A stretch of DNA of 9,478 nucleotides from an uncultured Brevinema sp. (GCA_947040475.1 CAMRBT010000049.1:1-9478), one strand, 5' to 3'; positions 1 through 7,809 are shown, counted from the stretch's first letter. The notes: a model not told the origin generated them from the letters alone. Numbers and translations are program-made.

Positions 1-1
1 T

Positions 2-28
2 GAACAAACAGATGTAGATGCTGAATAA
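2..28 (+). CDS. C-terminal end of an unidentified plus-strand gene (partial)
   Basis: The frame starting at position 2 is open from the window edge and reads EQTDVDAE before a TAA stop at 26-28. The other two plus frames have stops at 1-3 and 13-15. A strong symmetric hairpin terminator begins 13 bases after the stop, as expected for the end of a gene that converges on the minus-strand gene to its right. The acidic eight-residue tail is far too short to assign a family. The call rests on the open frame and the terminator placement, and chance cannot be excluded. Confidence 0.5.
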   Translation, partial: EQTDVDAE

Positions 29-40
29 AGAATAAAAACT

Positions 41-92
41 AATAATCAAATAAAAAAGCTCCTTATTTAAGGAGCTTTTTTATTTGATTATT
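41..92. terminator. Bidirectional intrinsic terminator, perfect 25-bp arms
   Basis: Positions 41-65 and 68-92 are exact reverse complements separated by TT. The core is AGCTCCTTA/TAAGGAGCT, flanked by six A on the left and six T on the right, so either strand gives a GC-containing hairpin followed by a U tract. It lies between a probable plus-strand gene end (stop at 26-28) and the minus-strand macroglobulin gene, whose TAA stop (88-90) sits inside the right arm. It probably terminates both convergent transcripts. Confidence 0.93.
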
Positions 93-3000
93 TTATTATG
101 ATATCTTTTTGTGCTTGAAAGCCAAACACATCAGGAGAAGTTATAAATTGTACAGAGCTAGGAGGTGCTGTCCACGTTCCAAAAGTTTTAGCAATAACAA
201 GATAGCGAACGGTGATCTTGCGTCCATTAAGCTTAGTAAAAATGTGTAGTTTATCTTGTTTGGCAACATAAGTGGCATTTTTTAAATATTCTTTTTGTTT
301 TGTAGGGGAGTCTAAAACAACACCACCATATAAAGGATCAATGATTTCTATTTGTTGATTTCCTTTAGCTTTAGGAGTGATTTCTAATTCTATAATATAG
401 GTCTCTCCAAATACTAAATTATTACTAATAATAGTATTTGTATCATCTTTATGATAGATATTTTTGTTGATTTGATAGCCACTATCATTTTGAGTAGGAC
501 TTTCTTTAGGGATATAAGCATACACAAGATTATAATAAACATCCTGTTGTGTTGTATCCATAGCTATAGAGAGTTGTTGTTTTTTAATAGGTAGCGTTAT
601 GGTATTATTGGTCTCAGATAGTACATATTTGTAATTATTAATATTTACATTAATTTTGTAATTATTATTAGGAGGATATTTTTGTAAAAAGCTTACAAAA
701 GCAAAGATATTATCTTGTTTTTGCATATCTAAACCATTTAATATTTTGATCCCATCTTGAGAATTTCCATAATATTTTATTAATGTAGACGCTATAAATC
801 TCGAATCAGAATTATTTATTAAGATGGTAGAACCAGTTTCTGTTGTTTTACTCATCAATGATAAAGTTTGTTTAGAAATATCTTGTAAAGGAAAATTTAA
901 CAAATGCATGGTATCTAAAATAAGAGCTTGAGTGCTAGCATTTGAGGCTAAACGAGGATAAATATTTTTAAAATTTTCTCTATCTAATAGTTTATTTGAA
1001 GCAAGTAAACGTAGTGCATAAGCTTGAGCAAGATTGCTATTAGCAGAATTATTCCTGTTATTTTTACTAATTTTTAGAGTGCTATCTGTCATATTTTTAA
1101 ATAAATTACTATCTATTTGATAGCTATGTTGATTAGCGAGCAGTAAACTTTCATAAATTTGTAATAGGGTAATAGGGTTAGAAATATTAATAGTACCTAG
1201 AGGACTAGTAGCTACACTAGTTGTATTTATATAATAGGATACTAATGAATTAAGATCATTTTGAAGTAAAGTGATTAACTCTTTTTTATTCAAATCTACG
1301 AGTTGATTGCTAATAAATAAGTCTTCATTCCCTATAAATAATAACAATCGCTGTAATATACGCTCTATATATAAACTTTCTGTAGTTAGTATTTGCTTAA
1401 GAGTTTCTTTAACTTGTAGGGTAGGGGTAGATGACAGCTGAAGAGTGATAGTTTGTTCAAGATTATTATCAATATCTGTTTCCAAAGTAAAATTAGTGCT
1501 ATTATTTATATATCCTGAGTAACTGGAGTACATCCATGGATTATCAAGAACAATAGGGATGTTTTTAACCAGATTATCTGAAAGATTAGTGGACTTTACT
1601 AATATATTCCAAGGATTTTCTACACTTTTGATAGGAGAGCTATTAGTAACGATTATATATGATTTTTTAGGAATAGATATATTTTTAGTAAAGAGAGAAT
1701 CAACATTATTTAAAGTTACTTTAGCATCAATATTATTATCAGAAAAATTACGAATATAAGCACCCCAAGTAACTAAGTCATCTGGACGAACAAAACTTGG
1801 TAGAATAGGGTCTATCATTAGTTTTTTAAAGCTAGTGAAGCTATGATTTGTTTTGCCAAATAATTCATGTTTGTCATAAGCAATTACTGTAATATCAAAT
1901 CCAGAAATATTATCTGGTAACTGAAAAGAAAGTGTTGTTTTTTTGTTTCTGGATAATTTTACAGAATTATTGTAATAAATAGTGTAAGGAAAATTTGATC
2001 GGACTTGTGAGGAATTTTCAAGAGTTCCATCATTCATTAATCCTGTACTCATAGCGAGAGGCATACCTCTTCTAAGTAAAGGGTTAATAGGCATGGGAAT
2101 ATCAGTAACTTTGTTCGTTAAATTTTTGGATTCTAGTAATTGTTTGCCACTATGCCATGTGGAAAAACTAGAGGCTCTTTTATCATAAAACACATCTATA
2201 GGGTTAGGGATATCATTGACGCCTTGTTCCAATACAGCTTTATCTCTAATGATGACTACAGCTTCACCGTCAATTTGTTTGTTTTGAGCATTGTAGGCAA
2301 TCAAGTTTATTTCTACCATTTCTTTAGGAAGATAATTAGGTTTTGAAGTATTAATTTGAAAAGATAATGTTTTTTCATGAGTATTTACTTTTAAAGATGT
2401 CTCTCCATATAAGGTAAGAGGGGTGTTTTCTGTATTAGAAATAGAAGACAATATTGCAGTAATATTGACACCAGGAATATCTTGATAAGTTAAGGCTATA
2501 GGATGAGTGTAAATATTGTTAGTAAGAATAATAGAGTGAGACTCTCTAAGGGTATCTCTTTCTATAAAGAGTAATAATCGAGCTTTCTCAAAAGGGTTAG
2601 TAATATGCAATGAAGCAGTATCGCCACTTTGATATAGGGTATTATCTAATTCCATAGAAAGGCTAGTATCGTAAGAAATAGACTCTTTACCAAGAACAGA
2701 AAAATAAGTAGAGGAACTAATTTTAACATTATTATAATAAGTATGGACGATTGCCTGATAATCACCTTCTTTTGAAGGAGTATAAGCGATATCATATTCT
2801 CCTACTTTCATTGTTTTGGTAAACACAGTTTTAGTATAATGTTGATTAATAGGGAGAAAATTTGTAATAAAACTTAATTTTCCAAGGGTTAGTTTTTCTG
2901 TTTTATTAATCGTTAAAACACTTCTAGTTTTGGAAATAATTTCTTCTGTGATAGGATCTATGGCTATTATTTTGAATTCCATAGTTTCATTATTAGTAAT

Positions 3001-5580
3001 AATGGTTTTTGTAGTTTTTATTCCTAATTGTACAGGTTGGAATATACTGACACTTTCATTATTTATTTCTATAGGCACTGTTGAATCAGACGCAGCTTTT
3101 GCGTAAATATGTAATTGATAATTTTTGCCATGATAGGCAGATATTTTTTTATCTATTGTAATTTTAGCTTTTTCAAGGGAACTAACTTGAGTACCTTTTA
3201 ATAATAATTTTAGTGGTTGAGGGAAGAAATTCATACGTCGTGTATTAGGAGAATTGTAAGGGGTAATAATATCGTTCGTTCCAAAGTGATAGTAAGGATA
3301 TTTTTTACTGGTAAACATTAGCGGAGATGCAGTGACAGTATAGGATACTGTTGAAGGAAGAGCTTCCCCAAATAAAAACTGAGGACGTAAAGAAAACAGT
3401 AAATTTTCACTAAATACAAATTTTTGTTTAGGGCTAGAAAACACTATTTCTGTAGTTTTAGGAGTGAGAGGATAGACATTAAAAAAAGTATGGGCATAAA
3501 AATCTTCACTAGTATTTTTTATTTGTACGCTGTATTGTCCAGAAATGAGTGTTTGTTTTCCTTCTAAAGTTAAACCCAGAGAACCATTAGAAGACCATGA
3601 TTTGTAAGTGTTGGTAAGTGTTTTATTATTTGGATCGGTAATAATAATATTGGCTGATTTGGTGAAAAATTCATCACTGCTGGTATAATTATTATTAGTT
3701 TTCGTGCGGGCTACCGCATGTAGTTGTACTTCTTCACCTAATTTATAACTAGGTCTGTCTGTAAATACCATACTTTGAATTTGTTGGGCTGTAGTAATAT
3801 TATTATAAAATAGACGAGGAGAACTAGAGAAGTAAGAGCCTGAATTAACACCGTTAAAATAACTGTCATCGCCACTAAGAAAAGTAATTTTTTCAAACTC
3901 ATCTCTATCTTCATAAATACCTATAAACACAGGTTTTTCTAATGCTTTTAGAGGTAATTTTGCATTAGGAAGTCTAAGAAACCCATCAGATTTGGTTCTA
4001 CCAAGATCTTGAAAAGAACCACGTACAGGATCCCAAATAGAAATCATCATATTTTCGTGAGGAGTTTGTGTTTTTATATCATGGGCTTGAAGGATAATAT
4101 CTGACATAGAAATATGAGCCATCAGTCCACTTGTACTAGCAATTACTCTAGTAAAATTAGTATTAGCTGTTGGATTGTCTCTATCTTGGATATTCATTAA
4201 GATGAGAAAATTTTTGTTGGCAAGAAGTTTTGTCAGATCAAATTCTTGCCAAGTAACTTGATCTACAGGAGAATCAATAGTGAAATTAGTTTTATAGGTG
4301 ACTACAGGAACATTTCTGCCATAAAGAGTTAGTGCGGCATAGTAAGCAGAACCAATTAATTGATAAGTAATGGTAATATTAGATACATTAACTGTTTGAA
4401 AAGGAACAACAGGCTTTTCTCTATCTATATATAGGACATTTTCTACTTGGCTAATACTAGGCTCTTGGTGTTGCGTTTGAAAATTGGTAGTAAAAGTATC
4501 AGTGATTTTTTGACCATAAATATCAACTAATTTTTTTGGAGTAAAAGACACAGAATATTCTGTATTTCCTTTAAAATCTCCACTTATCTGTATACTAGAT
4601 CCTGTAATATCATAAGCAAGATTGGAAACTTCTGGACTAAGAGTGAGTAGAGAATCCTTAGCACTAGTATCTTTGATAGGGGTGCTATGAATGAGCCAAA
4701 AATCTTGGCTAATAGTAATAACAACAGGTCTAGGCGTTTGATTGGGATAAGCTCTATCATTGAGCCCTAACCATTGAGGGGCTTCATAAGTTTTTATTTC
4801 ATAAGTAAAAGGCTCTAGTTCTGAAGCAGTATCTATTTTGGAATAATCAAAGTTGAGCTCGTAGGTAGAATGTTTTTTTAATCCATGAGGAAAAATATGG
4901 ACTTCATTGTAATTTGTAATGATACAAGAGGTAGAAGAATTTTGTTGATTGGTATGAACAGTATATTTTAAGCCAAATTTTATTTGTTGTTGTTGATTGG
5001 ATATGGAGAGACCTTTTTTTAATTCCTTAAGGGTGATAGCTCTATTAATAGACATATATATAGGACTATAGAGATCTTTTAGTTCTTTTGATGCATAAGA
5101 AACTTGAAATTCTTTTCTTTTGATGATAAAGGGAGAGGAAGGACTTTCTTGATAATTAATTCTAAGCGATACACGTGCACCTCTAAGAGAAGTTATATTG
5201 GTGTTATAAAACACACTGATTTCTTGATCGGGAGATATAGGAGTATCAAAGGTATAGGTAAATTTGTTCCCACTAATAGTACGTATAGAGCCAGTAACTT
5301 CGGGAGTAAAGGAAAGATCCATAATATCTAGCCATTCTTGAGCACTTTCCTCATAAGAAGAAAAGGCAATAATATCTTGATCAAAGCAAAAAGTGATTTC
5401 TTTTTTTCCTGATTCAAGAAGGGATTGCTCAAAATTAGGCCCTTTAATAGTATTGAGTGTATTACGGACAGTGACTAATGCTATGATAGAAAAAAATAAA
5501 AGACAAAAGAAAGCAATAAAAAACTTAAAGTGTGTATGTATCCAATCTTTGATAGTGGATGAGTTATTTTCAAAGCTCAT
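88..5580 (-). CDS. Membrane-anchored alpha-2-macroglobulin family protein lacking the thioester
   Basis: This is a large envelope protein of the bacterial alpha-2-macroglobulin family, which traps proteases or acts as a periplasmic scaffold. Residues 19-37 form one hydrophobic segment after a short N-terminal tail. There is no lipobox, so it is probably an uncleaved signal anchor. Residues about 45-380 look like Ig-like beta domains. An MG2-like stretch is at 607-626 (TDRPSYKLGEEV), a bait-region domain at about 1084-1196, and the A2M core at 1193-1281 (LPDNISGFDITVIAYD, then LPSFVRPDD). The helical thioester-type domain is at about 1380-1660, and the MG10-like tail (TWTAPPSSVQF) at about 1700-1820. 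The thioester GCxEQ is absent: the equivalent site reads YIER at 1404-1407, and the only cysteines in the protein are C26, C65 and C219. AAGGA lies six bases upstream of the ATG. It has its own promoter and terminator. No pbpC-like gene, a frequent companion of this family, is adjacent. Confidence 0.92.
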   Translation of the reverse strand: MSFENNSSTIKDWIHTHFKFFIAFFCLLFFSIIALVTVRNTLNTIKGPNFEQSLLESGKKEITFCFDQDIIAFSSYEESAQEWLDIMDLSFTPEVTGSIRTISGNKFTYTFDTPISPDQEISVFYNTNITSLRGARVSLRINYQESPSSPFIIKRKEFQVSYASKELKDLYSPIYMSINRAITLKELKKGLSISNQQQQIKFGLKYTVHTNQQNSSTSCIITNYNEVHIFPHGLKKHSTYELNFDYSKIDTASELEPFTYEIKTYEAPQWLGLNDRAYPNQTPRPVVITISQDFWLIHSTPIKDTSAKDSLLTLSPEVSNLAYDITGSSIQISGDFKGNTEYSVSFTPKKLVDIYGQKITDTFTTNFQTQHQEPSISQVENVLYIDREKPVVPFQTVNVSNITITYQLIGSAYYAALTLYGRNVPVVTYKTNFTIDSPVDQVTWQEFDLTKLLANKNFLILMNIQDRDNPTANTNFTRVIASTSGLMAHISMSDIILQAHDIKTQTPHENMMISIWDPVRGSFQDLGRTKSDGFLRLPNAKLPLKALEKPVFIGIYEDRDEFEKITFLSGDDSYFNGVNSGSYFSSSPRLFYNNITTAQQIQSMVFTDRPSYKLGEEVQLHAVARTKTNNNYTSSDEFFTKSANIIITDPNNKTLTNTYKSWSSNGSLGLTLEGKQTLISGQYSVQIKNTSEDFYAHTFFNVYPLTPKTTEIVFSSPKQKFVFSENLLFSLRPQFLFGEALPSTVSYTVTASPLMFTSKKYPYYHFGTNDIITPYNSPNTRRMNFFPQPLKLLLKGTQVSSLEKAKITIDKKISAYHGKNYQLHIYAKAASDSTVPIEINNESVSIFQPVQLGIKTTKTIITNNETMEFKIIAIDPITEEIISKTRSVLTINKTEKLTLGKLSFITNFLPINQHYTKTVFTKTMKVGEYDIAYTPSKEGDYQAIVHTYYNNVKISSSTYFSVLGKESISYDTSLSMELDNTLYQSGDTASLHITNPFEKARLLLFIERDTLRESHSIILTNNIYTHPIALTYQDIPGVNITAILSSISNTENTPLTLYGETSLKVNTHEKTLSFQINTSKPNYLPKEMVEINLIAYNAQNKQIDGEAVVIIRDKAVLEQGVNDIPNPIDVFYDKRASSFSTWHSGKQLLESKNLTNKVTDIPMPINPLLRRGMPLAMSTGLMNDGTLENSSQVRSNFPYTIYYNNSVKLSRNKKTTLSFQLPDNISGFDITVIAYDKHELFGKTNHSFTSFKKLMIDPILPSFVRPDDLVTWGAYIRNFSDNNIDAKVTLNNVDSLFTKNISIPKKSYIIVTNSSPIKSVENPWNILVKSTNLSDNLVKNIPIVLDNPWMYSSYSGYINNSTNFTLETDIDNNLEQTITLQLSSTPTLQVKETLKQILTTESLYIERILQRLLLFIGNEDLFISNQLVDLNKKELITLLQNDLNSLVSYYINTTSVATSPLGTINISNPITLLQIYESLLLANQHSYQIDSNLFKNMTDSTLKISKNNRNNSANSNLAQAYALRLLASNKLLDRENFKNIYPRLASNASTQALILDTMHLLNFPLQDISKQTLSLMSKTTETGSTILINNSDSRFIASTLIKYYGNSQDGIKILNGLDMQKQDNIFAFVSFLQKYPPNNNYKINVNINNYKYVLSETNNTITLPIKKQQLSIAMDTTQQDVYYNLVYAYIPKESPTQNDSGYQINKNIYHKDDTNTIISNNLVFGETYIIELEITPKAKGNQQIEIIDPLYGGVVLDSPTKQKEYLKNATYVAKQDKLHIFTKLNGRKITVRYLVIAKTFGTWTAPPSSVQFITSPDVFGFQAQKDIIIK

Positions 5581-5618
5581 TTAAAATCCTTATAATAATA
5601 AATTATGTATATCATTTT

Positions 5619-5647
5619 ATCATATTTATTATTATTTTACTAGTAAA
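5619..5647 (-). promoter_or_regulatory. Candidate sigma-70 promoter of the macroglobulin gene
   Basis: On the minus strand TTTACT (5642-5647) is followed after 17 bases by TATGAT (5619-5624). These match the -35 and -10 consensus at 4/6 and 5/6 positions. Transcription would start near 5612, giving a leader of about 30 bases with the AAGGA ribosome site at 5587-5591. A separate promoter is needed because the upstream gene ends in a terminator at 5726-5761. The region is very AT-rich, so alternative -10 sites cannot be ruled out. Confidence 0.6.
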
Positions 5648-5691
5648 TTTTAAAATTTATTCGTGTTTTTTAGTTTAATTAATTTACTAGT
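5636..5691. repeat. Palindromes and a direct repeat over the macroglobulin promoter
   Basis: TTTACTAGTAAA (5636-5647) is a perfect 12-bp palindrome that contains the proposed -35 box. It overlaps a perfect 16-bp AT palindrome at 5644-5659. Nine bases of the first element, TTTACTAGT, recur in the same orientation at 5683-5691, 47 bases away. Two copies of a site, one on the -35, are what a repressor or activator operator would look like. With AT-rich DNA the 16-bp palindrome could be chance, while the CTAG-centred repeat is less likely to be. Confidence 0.4.
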
Positions 5692-5725
5692 GTTGATATA
5701 AAGTAATTCTGTATATTTCAAACAG

Positions 5726-5761
5726 AAAAAAACAAGCCCTAAAAATAGAGCTTGTTTTTTT
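5726..5761 (-). terminator. Intrinsic terminator of the Dak2-DegV gene
   Basis: On the minus strand, 17 bases past the TAA stop, a hairpin is followed by seven T (from A5726-5732). The arms ACAAGCCCTA and TAGAGCTTGT (about 5732-5741 and 5746-5755) pair with a single C-A mismatch (5738/5749) and an AAAA loop. The T run on the plus side (5755-5761) means it could also act in the opposite direction. It separates the fatty-acid kinase gene from the macroglobulin gene. Confidence 0.88.
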
Positions 5762-5777
5762 ATATTTATATTTTTTA

Positions 5778-7589
5778 TTAGTCGTTATACACAATACCAA
5801 CAGATACTGAGCCATAACCTACATGGTTAGCGATACATGGATAAGCTATATTAACTTCAAGAGGTGCAAAACCAAAGAGTGCTTCTAATTTTTCAAGATA
5901 ATATTCTTTCATATTTTCACTTAGATGAGTATGAGTCATAACATAGCCCTTAACAGAACGATTAGCAGATTTTTTAGCAATAGCTTGTATATTTTTAGCA
6001 ATAGCTTTTTTAAATCCAAAAGCTTTACTTGTAATAACAGGTTTACCACCTATCATTTCTAAAACAGGGGATAAGTTTAATGCTTTAACGATACCGCCTG
6101 TAAACATTCCTAATCTTCCACTTTTGACCAAATGGTCTATAGATAAAAAGTTGAGATGACTAGTAGTATGGGCAATATTATTATGTGCATTTTTAACAAT
6201 ATCATCTTGAGATAATCCATCTTGAATATCTTTAGCGATAAAATGAGCAGTAGTACTTGCACCACCTGCTAATTCGTTGGAATCAATGATGTCGATTTTC
6301 ATTTCTTTTTTAGATAGAAATAATTCTTTACCTTGTAAGGCACTTCTGTATGTTCCACTAATACCTGAACCCATTGTTAATACCACAACAGATTCATAGT
6401 AATGAGATAAATATCCAAATAAATCAGCATAGCTTTTAGGAGATGGTTGGGAAGTTTTTACGACAGTTTTTTTATCTGTGAAATATTTTTTGAATAATTT
6501 AATGCCTATAGTACGACCATCTTGGTAGTTAACTTTATCAATTTCGATATTTGCAGGGATGAAATGGACTTGATTTTCGTCCATGAACTCAGGAGAAAGA
6601 GTGATACCAGAGTCTACCACAAAAGCGATAGAATTTTTTCTATGATGAGTGACATTATATTGAAGACGCATATCTTCTACTTTTTGGAAAGTAAAACTTC
6701 CAAATTTACGTAATTTATCAAACATATCGGCTGGATTATTCGTATGAAAGTGAAGACGTATTTTTTTGTCAGAACCAGCAATAACGATAGAATCAGAATC
6801 TTCTTCTAAAATTTCGAGAACAGCATCACGGGACATACCTTCTCCGATGAGACAAGTTTCTGTGCAGTATCTATTGTGTAAAGAATCTTCTGTGAGCGCT
6901 TCTGCTTCAGCCATAGGAAAATCATAGTCAGCCATAAGAAGATGCTCAACATCATGATCTTCACGAGAAAAAGAACGAGCAAGAAGAGTTTCTTTCATTC
7001 CTTCTATGAAAAGGACAAAACCTTTAGCACCAGCATCAACAACTTTGGCAATACGAAGAACTTCTAATTGTTCTGTGGTACGAGCAAGAGCTTCTTTAGC
7101 GATGACTTCAGCTTTAGTAAATAGTTGATCGAAGTCAGTAAAATTATTTTTATTTGTGTGGATATACTCAGCCCATTCACGAATCACCGTGATGATAGTA
7201 CCTTCTTGGGGAGAAGGGATAGCTTTGTAAACATAGTCGGAAGCTTTTTTGACGATCTCAGCAAATTTCTGAGTAGAAATATTAGCAGAGTCCTTGATCT
7301 CGATACCAATACCATAGAGGAATTGAGCTAAAATAACACCACTATTACCACGAGCTCCGTCGAGAGCTGCATCACCAATGCTAGAAGCAACTATATTGAT
7401 AGAATCATTTTCTTTAGAATTGTAGATGATGGAAGTAGCAGTAGCTGCTAGATTCGACCCTGTGTCGCCATCTGGTACAGGAAAAACATTAATTTTGTTT
7501 ATTTCTTCTTGGTGTTCAATGATTTTTTTGCCACCAGATATGATAGACCAATAAAGTTCTTTTCCCGTTAATTTTGATAAAATGGACAT
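5778..7589 (-). CDS. Fused FakA-like (Dak2/DhaL) and FakB-like (DegV) fatty-acid kinase protein
   Basis: In Firmicutes, cytoplasmic FakA phosphorylates exogenous fatty acids held by a separate DegV protein, FakB. Here both modules are in one 603-residue chain. Residues 1-205 are the DhaL nucleotide-binding domain: NVFPVPDGDTG (34-44, Mg-binding aspartates), DGARGNSGVI (77-86), EGTIITVIRE (129-138) and VVDAGAKGFVLFIEGM (183-198). Residues about 235-312 match the FakA middle domain (YCTETCLI, LHFHTNNP). Residues about 318-602 are a full DegV domain: VVDSG (324-328), TSQPSP (379-384), GSGISGTYRSA (407-417), SGRLG (490-494), and a C-terminal ANHVGYGS in which H589 fits the conserved fatty-acid-phosphate histidine. 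The usual FakA C-terminal domain appears to be replaced by DegV. A perfect AAGGAGGA (7593-7600) supports the ATG. It has its own promoter and terminator. The fatty-acid role is inferred from the family; other DhaL/DegV substrates are possible. Confidence 0.93.
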   Translation of the reverse strand: MSILSKLTGKELYWSIISGGKKIIEHQEEINKINVFPVPDGDTGSNLAATATSIIYNSKENDSINIVASSIGDAALDGARGNSGVILAQFLYGIGIEIKDSANISTQKFAEIVKKASDYVYKAIPSPQEGTIITVIREWAEYIHTNKNNFTDFDQLFTKAEVIAKEALARTTEQLEVLRIAKVVDAGAKGFVLFIEGMKETLLARSFSREDHDVEHLLMADYDFPMAEAEALTEDSLHNRYCTETCLIGEGMSRDAVLEILEEDSDSIVIAGSDKKIRLHFHTNNPADMFDKLRKFGSFTFQKVEDMRLQYNVTHHRKNSIAFVVDSGITLSPEFMDENQVHFIPANIEIDKVNYQDGRTIGIKLFKKYFTDKKTVVKTSQPSPKSYADLFGYLSHYYESVVVLTMGSGISGTYRSALQGKELFLSKKEMKIDIIDSNELAGGASTTAHFIAKDIQDGLSQDDIVKNAHNNIAHTTSHLNFLSIDHLVKSGRLGMFTGGIVKALNLSPVLEMIGGKPVITSKAFGFKKAIAKNIQAIAKKSANRSVKGYVMTHTHLSENMKEYYLEKLEALFGFAPLEVNIAYPCIANHVGYGSVSVGIVYND

Positions 7590-7592
7590 AAG

Positions 7593-7600
7593 TCCTCCTT
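7593..7600 (-). promoter_or_regulatory. Consensus Shine-Dalgarno sequence of the Dak2-DegV gene
   Basis: The minus strand reads AAGGAGGA, the full anti-16S consensus, three bases before the ATG at 7589. It fixes the start codon and predicts strong initiation. It is the strongest ribosome site in the window; the lipoprotein gene has AGGAGA and the macroglobulin gene AAGGA. Confidence 0.85.
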
Positions 7601-7606
7601 TTATAC

Positions 7607-7645
7607 ACTATATAGGTATAGTATTTATCTGTATGTAATACATAC
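7607..7645. repeat. Two palindromes in the Dak2-DegV mRNA leader
   Basis: GTATGTAATACATAC (7631-7645) is a perfect odd palindrome with 7-bp arms. ACTATA/TATAGT (7607-7612 and 7617-7622) forms a second small inverted repeat. Both fall between the predicted transcription start (near 7650) and the ribosome site, so they could be operator half-sites or weak RNA hairpins. The biological role is inference. Confidence 0.4.
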
Positions 7646-7650
7646 TGTCT

Positions 7651-7685
7651 AATCGTATTATAATACAATACGATTCAAATTGCAA
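7651..7685 (-). promoter_or_regulatory. Promoter of the Dak2-DegV gene with overlapping operator-like inverted repeat
   Basis: On the minus strand TTGCAA (7680-7685) and a perfect TATAAT (7657-7662) are 17 bases apart. This is the best sigma-70-type promoter in the window. Transcription would begin near 7650 and give a leader of about 60 bases. A 9-bp inverted repeat, AATCGTATT (7651-7659) and AATACGATT (7667-7675) with a 7-base spacer, covers the -10 and most of the spacer. A dimeric repressor bound there would block RNA polymerase. A fatty-acid or acyl-CoA sensing regulator is one possibility, but nothing in the sequence identifies it. Confidence 0.75.
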
Positions 7686-7809
7686 TCTTTTATCAGATAT
7701 TATTTTAGTAAAATATGTAACATGTGTAAACACATTGTATATTTATACTTAAAAAACATGTGTGTTTTATTTTTTATAGTACAATCTTCTTAATTAGATA
7801 TTATTTTAG
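7683..7809. repeat. Imperfect direct repeat pair upstream of the Dak2-DegV promoter
   Basis: The 14-base sequence AGATATTATTTTAG occurs exactly at 7695-7708 and 7796-7809. Each copy is preceded by a related block, CAATCTTTTATC (7683-7694) and CAATCTTCTTAATT (7782-7795), so the repeat unit is about 26-28 bases with a 101-base offset between the exact cores. The first copy touches the -35 box of the kinase-fusion promoter. It may be a duplicated regulator site or the trace of a local duplication; I do not recognise it as a known element. Confidence 0.6.

Noticed and set aside
1559..1759. Plus-strand open frame antisense to the macroglobulin gene; similar ones at 2140-2346, 5104-5331 and 5393-5584
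   Set aside because: They lie wholly or almost wholly inside a well-supported long gene on the other strand, lack ribosome sites, and encode no recognisable protein.
5466..5580. Lipobox around C26 of the macroglobulin protein
   Set aside because: The residues before C26 are IAFF, with no Ala/Gly/Ser at -1, and the cysteine sits in the middle of the hydrophobic segment. A signal anchor is more likely than lipidation.
6522..6713. Plus-strand open frames antisense to the Dak2-DegV gene (also 7125-7331)
   Set aside because: The minus-strand frame has clear family motifs throughout these positions, so these are shadows.
7751..7780. Hairpin AAAACA/TGTTTT followed by a T-rich run as a terminator
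   Set aside because: The stem is short and almost entirely A/T with a four-base loop, and no gene ends nearby on the plus strand.
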